A stretch of 64,000 bases of DNA, taken from Rothia sp. SD9660Na (lineage in GTDB: Bacteria > Actinomycetota > Actinomycetes > Actinomycetales > Micrococcaceae). Made by a program: the position numbers and the translations under genes. The notes beneath the pieces are model-generated. The model made no database searches and was not told the origin of the DNA. It worked only from the letters and a program-made list of their open reading frames with translations. The stretch is from assembly GCF_030064065.1 (NCBI RefSeq), contig NZ_CP125946.1, positions 2,170,001-2,234,000 of the forward strand, in the 5' to 3' direction. Positions 56,189 through 64,000 of this stretch are shown here, piece after piece (within the stretch, counting starts at the first letter, position 1; every line of letters starts with the position of its first letter).

Positions 56189-59020
56189 ATGCCTGAGAAG
56201 GACGCCGCACCCCGGTCCGGTTACCGCGAGCAGCTGACCCTGGGGGCGCGTCCGCTCGACGCTCCCGGCGCGCCGGTCACCGACCAGCAGGCCCGCGATA
56301 TCGCCAGAGGCCGCCGCACCTGGCACCGGAAGGCATCTAAGCCGGTGTCGGTATGGATGTTCGCCCTCTTCATCGTGCTCATGACCCACAGATGGATCCC
56401 TGAATCCCTCTGGCTGATGGTTCACATGGTTACCCTGGGTCTGATGACCAACTCGATTCTGGTCTGGTCCCAGCACTTTACCGAGGCCCTGCTCAAGCAC
56501 AAGCTCCCCGATAGCGCTAGGCCCGTGCAGCTGGCCCGCATCTACACCCTCAACGCCTCAATGGTGGTGCTCATGGTGGGCGTAGTCTTTTCCCTCTACC
56601 CGCTGACCGTGCTGGGCTCGGTAGGCGTGGGTGCTACGGTCACCTGGCACGGGGTGGCCCTGTTACAGCAGATACGTTCTGCTCTACCTGCCCGCTTTGG
56701 GGTGACGATTCGCTACTATATTGCAGCCTCCTGGCTACTGCCGGTGGGTGCTACTTTTGGTGCCCTGCTGGACTACGACGGCCTAAACGCCAGCTGGCAC
56801 GGCCGCCTGCTCCTAGCCCACGAGGCAGTGAACGTACTGGGCTTTGTAGGTATCACCGTAGTCGGTACCCTCATGACCCTGTGGCCCACCATGCTACGCA
56901 CGGTCATGGTACCGGACGCCGTTGCCCGCTCCACCCGCGCCCTGGCAGGGCTGTGCGCAGGACTGGGGCTCACCGTAACCGGCGCCCTTGCAGGTCTTAC
57001 CTGGCTAGCCGTTGCCGGTCTGCTTCTCTACGCAGCCGCCCTAGCGCTCGTCCTTACCCTGATGGTGCGCACCACCACCGTCAAGAAACCCTCCGACTAC
57101 GCTACCTTCTCAGTAGCCGCCGGTATGATCTGGCTGACCACCGGCGTCCTCTTCTCCGCCTATCTGGTGGCAACCTCCCCCTTCGACTCCCTGACCCTGC
57201 GCCCGGTAACCCCCATCTTCGTTGCGGGCTTCCTCGCCCAAACCCTGCTGGGCGCCATGACCTATCTGCTCCCTGCCCGCATGGGCGGCGGCCCCAAAGC
57301 CGTGCGCGCCGCCAACACCGAATTCAACCGCTTCGCCGCAGGCCGCGCCATCATGGTCAACCTCTCCATACTCATCTTCATCCTGCCGGTTTCCCTCACC
57401 GGCTCCTGGGTGCGCACCGGCGCCTCCCTGCTCGGCGCCTTCACCCTCTTCGCCTTCATCCCCCTCATGCTGCGCGGGGTACGGGCCTCGGTGAACGTCC
57501 GCAAGACCATGATCCAGGCCCGCGCACGCGGTGAAGCCCCCACCCCCGACCCGCAAGCCCTCACCCCCGCACCGCCCCCCCACCTACGCAACGCCCTCTT
57601 CGGCGCCCTGGCTGTCGTCATGGTCGTAGCCTTGGGAGTAGCGGTTGACCCGGCGGCCCGCGCCCGACTGACCGCAGGAGCATCCACAACTAGCGCCATC
57701 GGCCAGACCACCGCCCTGGCCGTTGAAGCTACCGCCGATATGCGCTTCACCCCCGATACCGTAGAGGTGCCGGCGGGTAACCGCCTGGTCATTGAGGTCA
57801 CCAACACCGATACCAAGAACGCCCACGACCTCACCTTTGCCAACGGAGCCACCACCGGCCGTATCGACCCCGGGGCTACCAAGACCGTGGACGTCGGCGT
57901 CATCACCGGCGACTTAGAGGGCTGGTGCTCGGTGGTTGGGCACCAGGCCATGGGTATGACCTTCACGGTGGTAGCAAGCGGGGCGGACGCAGCCCAGGCA
58001 GGCACCAGCGACAGTAGCGGCTCAGCCCATGCCGGGCACAGCGCGAGTAGCTCAACCCTTGCTTCAAGCGATATTGATCTGCAGGGCGATATCTCCGATG
58101 ACTACCAGACCCACGACGCCGCCCTTGCCCCCGTACCCGAGGGGGAAACCGTGGACGGCCGCACCGTGCACCGCCAGACCCTCGATGTGCAAGAACTCCC
58201 CCGCGAAATCGCTCCTGGGGTCACGCTCAACGCCTGGACCTTCAACGGCTCCTACATGGGCCCCACCCTGCGCGGGCGCGTGGGCGATATTTTTGAAATT
58301 ACACTCGTCAATAATGGCAGCATGGGCCACTCGGTAGACTTCCACGCCGGAACCGTCTCCCCCGACGAGGTCATGCGCACCATCGCCCCCGGCGAATCCC
58401 TCACCTACCGTTTTGAGGCCGTGCGCTCAGGTATCTGGCTCTACCACTGCTCCACTATGCCCATGAGCGCCCACCTGGCAGCGGGCATGTTTGGGGCGGT
58501 TATTATCGACCCCGCCGACCTGCCCGAGGTAGACCGCGAATACCTGCTGGTGCAGTCCGAGGTGGCACTGACCGAAGCCGCTAACAGCCATAGTTCCACC
58601 GCCGAGCCAAGCGAAGGCGTCCTCACCGAGATCTCACCCGAGGGGCTGTCCGCAGGCACCCCTACCCTCACCCTCTTCAACGGGCACGCCACCCAGTACC
58701 TGCGCGACCCGCTCACCGCCCGCACGGGCGAGCGCGTGCGCATCTGGGTACTCAACGCCGGGCCCAACGGTGAGCTGAGCTTCCACGTAGTCGGCAGCCA
58801 GTTCGACACGGTCTACAAGGAAGGCGGCTACCTGCTACAGGGCGGCGTAGATGCCTTCGGCACTAACGGGGGCGGCGCCCAGGCCCTCGACCTTTCTGCC
58901 GCCCAGGGCGGATTCGTTGAGATGGTCTTTGAAGAACCCGGCACCTACACCTTCGTCAACCACAACTTTGCCGCCGCCGAACGCGGGGCCCGCGGGCAGA
59001 TCACCGTCGCCGGCAGCTAG
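56189..59020 (+). CDS. Membrane-anchored copper nitrite reductase fusion (NirK-like)
   Basis: 943 residues in three parts. Residues about 45-455 form some eleven membrane helices with conserved His residues (LMVHMVTLGLMTNSILVWSQHF, AHEAVNVLGFVGITVVGTLM). Residues about 510-600 are a cupredoxin with a complete type-1 copper set (AHDL, GWCSVVGHQAMGM). Residues about 640-943 are a two-domain NirK. Type-1 ligands: H714, C754, H762, M767. Type-2 ligands: H719, H753 and the His in FVNHNF. The catalytic Asp is D717 and the catalytic His is in SFHVVGSQ. It should reduce nitrite to nitric oxide outside the membrane, fed by its own cupredoxin. No denitrification genes adjoin it. Confidence 0.88.
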   Translation: MPEKDAAPRSGYREQLTLGARPLDAPGAPVTDQQARDIARGRRTWHRKASKPVSVWMFALFIVLMTHRWIPESLWLMVHMVTLGLMTNSILVWSQHFTEALLKHKLPDSARPVQLARIYTLNASMVVLMVGVVFSLYPLTVLGSVGVGATVTWHGVALLQQIRSALPARFGVTIRYYIAASWLLPVGATFGALLDYDGLNASWHGRLLLAHEAVNVLGFVGITVVGTLMTLWPTMLRTVMVPDAVARSTRALAGLCAGLGLTVTGALAGLTWLAVAGLLLYAAALALVLTLMVRTTTVKKPSDYATFSVAAGMIWLTTGVLFSAYLVATSPFDSLTLRPVTPIFVAGFLAQTLLGAMTYLLPARMGGGPKAVRAANTEFNRFAAGRAIMVNLSILIFILPVSLTGSWVRTGASLLGAFTLFAFIPLMLRGVRASVNVRKTMIQARARGEAPTPDPQALTPAPPPHLRNALFGALAVVMVVALGVAVDPAARARLTAGASTTSAIGQTTALAVEATADMRFTPDTVEVPAGNRLVIEVTNTDTKNAHDLTFANGATTGRIDPGATKTVDVGVITGDLEGWCSVVGHQAMGMTFTVVASGADAAQAGTSDSSGSAHAGHSASSSTLASSDIDLQGDISDDYQTHDAALAPVPEGETVDGRTVHRQTLDVQELPREIAPGVTLNAWTFNGSYMGPTLRGRVGDIFEITLVNNGSMGHSVDFHAGTVSPDEVMRTIAPGESLTYRFEAVRSGIWLYHCSTMPMSAHLAAGMFGAVIIDPADLPEVDREYLLVQSEVALTEAANSHSSTAEPSEGVLTEISPEGLSAGTPTLTLFNGHATQYLRDPLTARTGERVRIWVLNAGPNGELSFHVVGSQFDTVYKEGGYLLQGGVDAFGTNGGGAQALDLSAAQGGFVEMVFEEPGTYTFVNHNFAAAERGARGQITVAGS

Positions 59021-59161
59021 AGCTGGCTTAAAGTCGCGGACGCCGCCACCAGCGGGCATCTGGCAGTAGCCCCTAGTGCCGGGGTTGGGTGCATCACCCT
59101 AGGGCGTGTAGGGCAGGTGAGCGCCTGACGGGTAGGAGGGTTTTCCAGTAGTCTTGAGCTG

Positions 59162-59779
59162 ATGACAAGTGAACGCACCAAGCCCAATCTAGCCCTGCGC
59201 ATCGGCGCGGGGCTGGTCGCGCACTGGCAAATCGTGGCGTCAGCAGTGCTGATAACAGCCGGTGTCGCGGGGCTTTCTGCCACCTACGAGGACTACTGCG
59301 GGCAAACCGACCTGACCTACGCCCCCACCGAGCTGCGGGACGATATTGAAGCTGCCGCCCAAGTTTCTGGCTTCCGGGCAGGACTGCTGGCAGCCCAGCT
59401 AGAAACCGAGTCAGGCTGGGTCACTGCCGCCGAATCCCACGCTGGCGCCCACGGCCTGGCACAGTTCACCCAAGACACCTGGGATATCTGGGGCGAGGGT
59501 GATATCAACAGCCCCGAAGACTCCATCGCCGCCCAGGGCCGCTACCTAGCCCATCTTTCTGAGCGTCTAGCCCCCTATGTCTCGGCTGAAACTTCACTTC
59601 AGGATATTGTGCTGGCAGGCTACAACGCCGGCCCCGGTGCCGTGGAGGAATTTGGTGGTATCCCACCCTATTTTGAGACCCAGAACTACGTGGTCAAAAT
59701 CGACGAGCTGGCTGCCACCAAATATGCGGTGACCTGCGCACCCGACCCCAGCTTCAAGCAGGCTACCCTGGTGCGCTAG
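59162..59779 (+). CDS. Lytic transglycosylase (SLT-like) with membrane anchor
   Basis: 205 residues. An N-terminal hydrophobic segment (WQIVASAVLITAGVAGLSATY, about 21-42) anchors or exports it. The goose-lysozyme-like core follows: LAAQLETESGW with the catalytic Glu, SHAGAHGLAQFTQDTWDIWG and LAGYNAGPGAVEEFGGIP, the three standard SLT motifs. It cleaves peptidoglycan glycan strands. A Cys in TCAPDPS near the end may form a disulphide with the Cys near residue 44. Monocistronic. Confidence 0.9.
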   Translation: MTSERTKPNLALRIGAGLVAHWQIVASAVLITAGVAGLSATYEDYCGQTDLTYAPTELRDDIEAAAQVSGFRAGLLAAQLETESGWVTAAESHAGAHGLAQFTQDTWDIWGEGDINSPEDSIAAQGRYLAHLSERLAPYVSAETSLQDIVLAGYNAGPGAVEEFGGIPPYFETQNYVVKIDELAATKYAVTCAPDPSFKQATLVR

Positions 59780-59834
59780 GGAGGCGTAAAATACATAACT
59801 GCGAGCCTGATTCACCAAACCCTCAGGAGACCCC

Positions 59835-60236
59835 ATGACCGCTTCATCCCTTCCCTCAGACCAGCTCTTCCCCCAGGGTAAGCCTGCTCCTGCCGGTTCT
59901 TTCACCGGCCAGGCCTATATGCACCCGCTGGCACCCAGCAGCCAGCTACAGTCCCTGGCTGTTACCTTCGAGGCCGAAGCCCGCACCAACTGGCATACCC
60001 ACGATGTTGGGCAGCTCATCGTGGTGACCTCAGGCATCTGCGTCTACCAGCTCGAAGGCCAGGAACCCCAGACCCTCACACCCGGTGAGGCCTTCTTCTT
60101 TGAACCGGGCGTCAACCACTGGCACGGAGCCACCAGTGACGGGCCCATGACCCACATCGCTGTCACCCCCTTCAACGAGGAGGGCGAATTCGTTAACTGG
60201 GGCGAGCCCGTCGACGAGGCCACCTACACCGGCTAG
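59835..60236 (+). CDS. Cupin-domain protein
   Basis: 133 residues forming one cupin barrel. Motif 1 is FEAEARTNWHTHDVGQLIVVTSG (H-x-H and further ligands) and motif 2 is PGEAFFFEPGVNHWHGA (His). The arrangement matches small metal-binding cupins of the quercetinase/carboxymuconolactone-associated type. The reaction is unknown. GGAGA precedes the ATG. The direct repeat that flanks the P450 gene begins at its stop codon. Confidence 0.88.
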   Translation: MTASSLPSDQLFPQGKPAPAGSFTGQAYMHPLAPSSQLQSLAVTFEAEARTNWHTHDVGQLIVVTSGICVYQLEGQEPQTLTPGEAFFFEPGVNHWHGATSDGPMTHIAVTPFNEEGEFVNWGEPVDEATYTG

Positions 60237-60308
60237 CACCCCGGGAGTTTCTCCCGTCGTTAAGCGTAAAACCCCGCAGTTAAGTGCGGGGTTAAGTGGA
60301 CGCTGGAG
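60236..60308. repeat. Direct repeat flanking the P450 gene, left copy
   Basis: It starts GCACCCCGGG and contains GTAAAACCCCGCAGTTAAGT and GCGGGGTTAAGTGGA, a terminator-like hairpin. The same sequence recurs at 61681-61770. Confidence 0.85.
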
Positions 60309-60348
60309 CGACAGGGCGCCGACACATTGCCGACGCCGCCGCACTCAC

Positions 60349-61515
60349 CTACCTCACGACAACCTTCACCGAGGAATAACCTGCCACCGGGAACTGAGCG
60401 TTCACGGTAGACTCCACCGTGATTGACTCCGTCGCTGCAAGCAGCTCTTCAACCAGTACGCGCAGCTCCAACCGAGCTAGAGGGGCCCCGGGGCACACGT
60501 GAATTCCCGCGCCATAGGTCAGGTTCCTCGACTGATCACGATCAGGACGGTAGTCCAGGGCGTCCTCAAAAGCGCCCTCATCACGGTTCGCCGACGTCCA
60601 GTTGATGGTCACCGGGCATCCGGCAGGAATTGTACGACCGCCGACTTCAACATCTGCAGTTGTTATACGGCGGTTAGCAACGAGGGGATCTTGCAAACGC
60701 AAGATCTCTTCCACCGCGTGACCAATATATTCGGGATGCTGCCGCAAGCGGTCAGCCTCACCCTGATTCTCACCCAAAAAGTTTACGATGACTCCCACAA
60801 TGGCCGAAACCGTCGATAGCTCCCCAACCGTCCAGTTTCGAATAAGAGAGACAATCTCTTCATCCGTCATGACGCGAGGCTTTTGCCCCGGCAACTCCAC
60901 ACGATCGTGCAGGAGCTCGGCGGTGACGTCCTGAAGAGCAGGATTCGCCCGCCGCTCGTCCAGAAGAGCTCGAATATAGCCATCAAATTCTACGGCAACC
61001 GAGGCAATCTCAGCCCGGTCACGCTTGAGGGTAGCAGACCGATTCTTGTTCATCCAGGCAATCAGAGCTTCTTCAAGACTCTCTGGCCACCCCATAAAAG
61101 CATTTTGCACGCGCATGGCGTAGCGGGTGGCGAACTCCCCCATGATGTCAACCGTCTCACCGCGCGGAATATCGCGGACGAGCTGGTGCACTACCTCACG
61201 GATTTGCGGCTCAAAAGCCTGCATACGCTCTGGGGTGAAGTACTTATCGTTGATAGCCCTGAAAGCAGTGTGTTCAGGTGCATCCATTCCGTTGGGGACC
61301 GCTATGTGGCGGGTCGACACCCGGTTAGAGAACAGTTCAGGATGTTCAAGGGCATACCGGACATCCTCATTTTTGAAGAGGGTGTAGCCCATAAACTCAT
61401 CGTGAGCAACAGGGCACCGAGCGCGCATGGAATCGTAGGCCGCGATCTGGTCTTCTTGCACCTCGGGCGAGCGAGAGTTCCAGTCGTAGTGTGATTCGTC
61501 AACGTGTTGAGTCAT
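60349..61515 (-). CDS. Cytochrome P450
   Basis: 388 residues, a soluble bacterial P450. The ExxR motif is VEEILRL, followed by RRITTADVEVGGRTIPAGCPV and the heme loop LTYGAGIHVCPGAPLARLE with the Cys ligand; Tyr replaces the usual Phe of FGxGxHxCxG. The I-helix reads RNWTVGELSTVSAIVG, so the common acid-alcohol pair is shifted. It should hydroxylate or oxidise a small molecule with electrons from a ferredoxin, which is not encoded nearby. The gene and its upstream 165 bases lie exactly between two direct repeats, as if inserted between the cupin and DUF1846 genes. The substrate is unknown. Confidence 0.92.
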   Translation of the reverse strand: MTQHVDESHYDWNSRSPEVQEDQIAAYDSMRARCPVAHDEFMGYTLFKNEDVRYALEHPELFSNRVSTRHIAVPNGMDAPEHTAFRAINDKYFTPERMQAFEPQIREVVHQLVRDIPRGETVDIMGEFATRYAMRVQNAFMGWPESLEEALIAWMNKNRSATLKRDRAEIASVAVEFDGYIRALLDERRANPALQDVTAELLHDRVELPGQKPRVMTDEEIVSLIRNWTVGELSTVSAIVGVIVNFLGENQGEADRLRQHPEYIGHAVEEILRLQDPLVANRRITTADVEVGGRTIPAGCPVTINWTSANRDEGAFEDALDYRPDRDQSRNLTYGAGIHVCPGAPLARLELRVLVEELLAATESITVESTVNAQFPVAGYSSVKVVVR

Positions 61516-61680
61516 GATTCTCCCCTGACATAACGGTTATTGGTATTAGATATGCAAATTATTGCTGTTTTGAACCTATCAGAAGTCATACAGCGAGCAC
61601 ACCCACCTCGCCCGTCTACTCAAACACACAGGTGCGTGGGCAGGAGCATAAACAGGGGCTTCACAGGGGGCGGGTTTCGA

Positions 61681-61770
61681 GCACCCCGGGTTCCCTCCGG
61701 AGTTAAACGTAAAACCCCGCAGTTAAGTGCGGGGTTTTAAGCTTAAGTGCGGGGTTAAGTGGATCTTGGA
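61681..61770. repeat. Direct repeat flanking the P450 gene, right copy
   Basis: It starts GCACCCCGGG and shares GTAAAACCCCGCAGTTAAGT and GCGGGGTTAAGTGGA with the left copy. It contains an extra internal duplication of TTAAGTGCGGGGTT. The hairpin ACCCCGCA/TGCGGGGT with TTTT can end the DUF1846 transcript. Confidence 0.85.
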
Positions 61771-61789
61771 CCTCAGGACGGCGGGTAGC

Positions 61790-63283
61790 CTAGCGCTTCT
61801 GGTAGAGAGCCTTCTTCTGGAACTTAGGGTCAGAGGTGACCAGCATACCCAGGGAACGGAAGACCCCCTCGTCCACCGAGCCCAAGATGGTGGTGGTGTG
61901 GACGTCCGCCCCGCGCAGGTTTTTCAGCTGCTCCAGGGCCTTGCGGGCGTCCTCGTCATGGGCTGCCGAGGTTGAGAGGGCAATCAGCACCTCGTCCGTG
62001 TGCAGGCGGGGGTTCTGGCTGCCCAGGTGCAGGGTCTTCAAGCGCTGGATTGGCTCAATCGCCTCATTGGTGAGCAGGTGCTTGGAATCGTCCAGACCAG
62101 CTAGGAGCTTGAGAGCGTTCAGCAGGGCGACGGCCGAGCAGCCGAGCAGGTCGGTGGTCTTGCCGGTGACGATAGTGCCGTCGGGCAGCTCAATCGCAGC
62201 ACCGGGAGCGCCGGTGGTCTCTTCCCGCAGGCGGGCGGGGGTGACGACCGGGCGGTCGGTTGCCTTAATGCCGGCCTTAGCCATGACGACGGCGGCGCGG
62301 TCTGACTGGGTAGAATCCAGGCCGCCGCGGGACTCGTCCACCAGGGCCTTGAAGTAGCGGCGGATAATCTCCTGCTCAGAGGCATACCGGCAGGCGGCGT
62401 CATCGGTGATGCAGTTACCGGCCATGTTCACACCCATATCGGTGGGCGACTGGTAGGGGGTGGTGCCGGTCATCTTCTGCAGCAGCACCTTGAGCAGCGG
62501 GAATGCCTCAACGTCGCGGTTGTAGTTGACGGTAGACTCACCGTAGGCAGTCAGGTGGAAGTGGTCGATAACGTTGGCATCATCGAGGTCAACAGTGGCA
62601 GCCTCGTAGGCAAGGTTGACGGGGTGCTCCAGGGGCAGGTTCCAGATGGGGAAAGTCTCGAACTTGGCATAGCCTGCCTTCACACCGCGCTTGTTCTCGT
62701 GGTACACCTGCGACAGGGCAGTTGCCAGCTTGCCGGAACCGGGGCCGGGGGCGGTAACAACCACCAGGTCACGGGTGGTTTCGGCGAACTCGTTGCGTCC
62801 CAGACCGTCCTCGCTCACAATCAGGTCGGTATTGGTGGGGTAGCCGGGAATGACGCGGTGACGGGAAACTTTCAGGCCCAGGCGTTCTAGGCGCTGCTTG
62901 AAAGCAACGGCCTTGGCGTTGTCGTCCTCCATCTGAGTAAGCACCACGTGCTCAACCAGAAAGCCGCGGTCGCGGAAGACATCGACCAGGCGCAGCACGT
63001 CGTCCTCGTAGGTGATGCCCAGGTCAGCACGGATTTTGTTGCGTTGCAGGTCTTTGGCGTTGAGACAGATAAGAATTTCTACCTCGTCGCGGATTTGCTC
63101 CAACATCGCGATTTTGTTGTCGGGTGTGAAGCCGGGCAGCACACGGGAGGCGTGCATGTCGTCAAAGAGTTTGCCACCCATTTCGAGGTAGAGCTTGCCG
63201 CCGATTTCTTCGCGGCGCTCCTGAATGTGTCGAGACTGCATCTCGATGTACTTCTCACGGTCAAAACCAATTTTGTTCACCAT
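61790..63283 (-). CDS. DUF1846 protein
   Basis: 497 residues from the ATG at 63283 (frame open eight codons further). It begins [20 protein letters not shown], typical of DUF1846, and keeps [38 protein letters not shown] (phosphate-loop-like), [23 protein letters not shown] and [15 protein letters not shown] crystal structure exists for a Corynebacterium homologue, but the function is unknown; the Gly-rich loop suggests nucleotide binding. No Shine-Dalgarno is present; TAGGCT ends eight bases before the ATG, so the mRNA may be leaderless. It carries one GGGGCGGACG on its coding strand. Confidence 0.92.
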   Translation of the reverse strand: MVNKIGFDREKYIEMQSRHIQERREEIGGKLYLEMGGKLFDDMHASRVLPGFTPDNKIAMLEQIRDEVEILICLNAKDLQRNKIRADLGITYEDDVLRLVDVFRDRGFLVEHVVLTQMEDDNAKAVAFKQRLERLGLKVSRHRVIPGYPTNTDLIVSEDGLGRNEFAETTRDLVVVTAPGPGSGKLATALSQVYHENKRGVKAGYAKFETFPIWNLPLEHPVNLAYEAATVDLDDANVIDHFHLTAYGESTVNYNRDVEAFPLLKVLLQKMTGTTPYQSPTDMGVNMAGNCITDDAACRYASEQEIIRRYFKALVDESRGGLDSTQSDRAAVVMAKAGIKATDRPVVTPARLREETTGAPGAAIELPDGTIVTGKTTDLLGCSAVALLNALKLLAGLDDSKHLLTNEAIEPIQRLKTLHLGSQNPRLHTDEVLIALSTSAAHDEDARKALEQLKNLRGADVHTTTILGSVDEGVFRSLGMLVTSDPKFQKKALYQKR

Positions 63284-63360
63284 GGAATTCAAGCCTATCA
63301 AGACCATGGGTGCGAGCGCCCGCGCCCCGACCGCGTGGCGGCGGTGAGGGCGGGCACGCT

Positions 63361-64000
63361 TTACTTCTCGAGGTGCAGCAGCCGCTCGGGGTAGTCGGTG
63401 AAGACGCCGGTGGCACCCCAGTTTTTAAGCTCGTTGGCGCGGGCTGGGCTGTTGACCGTCCAGACGTTGACCTCGTACCCGGCTTCGCGCAGGGCGCGGA
63501 CGGTCGCGCGGGTTAGGCCCCGGTCTTCCAGGTGGGCGGCGCTGGCGTCAATGAGCTCTAAGACGGAGCGCCAGTCGGGCTGGAACATCTCGGTGACAAA
63601 GAGGGCCCCGACCGCATACTGCGGGGCTCGGCGTTTGAATTCGGCCAGGAGCAGATGGTTGAAGGATGAGACAATCACCTCCCGCTCCGGTTGCAGACGG
63701 GCTAGCTCTTCGATCACTCTATCGATGAGCAGGCGGGAACGTTCTGCCCCCTGCTCGTTAGATTTCAGTTCGATGTTAAGGTTGAGCCCGCGCTCATTGG
63801 CCAGATCAATCAGCTGGGCCAGGGTGGGCACCGCCTCCCCCACCGTGTCGGGCGAAAACCAGGCCCCGGCGTCCGCCCCGGAAAGCTGCTCGGCGGTGTA
63901 GCTGTAAAGGGAGCCGGTGAGGTTGGTGGTGCGGTCGAGGTCAGTGTCGTGCAGCAGGACGGGTGTGCCGCAGGCGGCAATGTCAACGTCGGTTTCGACC
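63361..64000 (-). CDS. Glycerophosphodiester phosphodiesterase (5' end beyond window)
   Basis: The frame runs off the window edge; 212 C-terminal residues are visible. The GDPD barrel is clear: [24 protein letters not shown] (Glu, Asp, His of the metal site), [10 protein letters not shown] (Glu-Lys), [11 protein letters not shown], and [32 protein letters not shown], the canonical C-terminal strands. It splits glycerophosphodiesters to glycerol 3-phosphate and an alcohol. Whether it is secreted cannot be seen. It carries one GGGGCGGACG (63870-63879, minus strand). Confidence 0.93.
   Translation of the reverse strand, partial: VETDVDIAACGTPVLLHDTDLDRTTNLTGSLYSYTAEQLSGADAGAWFSPDTVGEAVPTLAQLIDLANERGLNLNIELKSNEQGAERSRLLIDRVIEELARLQPEREVIVSSFNHLLLAEFKRRAPQYAVGALFVTEMFQPDWRSVLELIDASAAHLEDRGLTRATVRALREAGYEVNVWTVNSPARANELKNWGATGVFTDYPERLLHLEK

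Noticed and set aside
1..64000. tRNA and rRNA genes
   Set aside because: No cloverleaf arms with a GTTCGAATC-type T loop or rRNA signatures were spotted while reading; a tRNA scan was not possible.

Overview
The window is about 58-60 % GC by eye, with GCC/GGC/CTG-rich codons, TANNNT -10 boxes and several apparently leaderless genes. This points to a high-GC Gram-positive actinomycete. The gene set (actinobacterial II-C Cas9, Ltp-repeat protein, SLH-anchored subtilase, MetE-family enzyme, DUF1846 protein) fits Micrococcaceae, and Rothia best. The genus is inferred from gene content, not from a marker gene. No tRNA or rRNA was recognised.

Layout. 1-2.7 kb: gene tail, secreted NlpC/P60 hydrolase with a long structured leader, pirin. 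2.75-8.6 kb: a compact defence locus with an uncatalogued 33-residue amphipathic peptide gene, a CRISPR array (9 repeats, 8 spacers), a tracrRNA, and cas2-cas1-cas9 reading towards them (subtype II-C). 8.6-20.5 kb: a repeat element, metY with a CoA-binding partner, dedA, a tandem RNase-H-fold protein, a truncated LytTR-DUF3021 fusion, ilvD, a one-domain MetE-family gene, treR and treC. 20.5-26.7 kb: a sugar locus (FucP-type permease, DUF4432, ribokinase; SorC regulator; divergent FGGY kinase) with a candidate operator pair and a leader peptide. 26.6-28.9 kb: a TetR/DHA2 exporter pair.

29.3-31.8 kb is a strikingly AT-rich island: a secreted 177-residue protein, an ABC ATPase and a permease in one operon, resembling a bacteriocin or peptide-export cassette. 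It abuts a 3' remnant of corA. Next are purA, an Ltp-repeat membrane protein, an ArsC-like protein, an aldo-keto reductase, a metE pseudogene, a second DHA2 exporter, a ChaB/Rho_N-like protein, an M13 peptidase, a tyramine-oxidase-subunit-B-like protein, a large S8 protease with SLH domains, nadE, PAP2, an AhpD-like protein, GNAT, M18, CPBP, a decayed AbiEii-like pair, a GT87 enzyme and two small membrane proteins. 56-64 kb: a three-part copper nitrite reductase fusion, a lytic transglycosylase, a cupin, a cytochrome P450 flanked by direct repeats, a DUF1846 protein and the start-truncated end of a GDPD.

Several layers lie outside the genes. Two families of dispersed intergenic palindromes recur, and a 60-bp palindrome lies between divergent genes. 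The decamer GGGGCGGACG occurs 11 times (9 on the + strand) where fewer than one is expected. Three pseudogene remnants (corA, metE, AbiEii-like) mark gene loss. The most rewarding targets are the CRISPR locus with promoter-bearing repeats, the neighbouring small peptide, the AT-rich export island, the decamer, and the P450 cassette.
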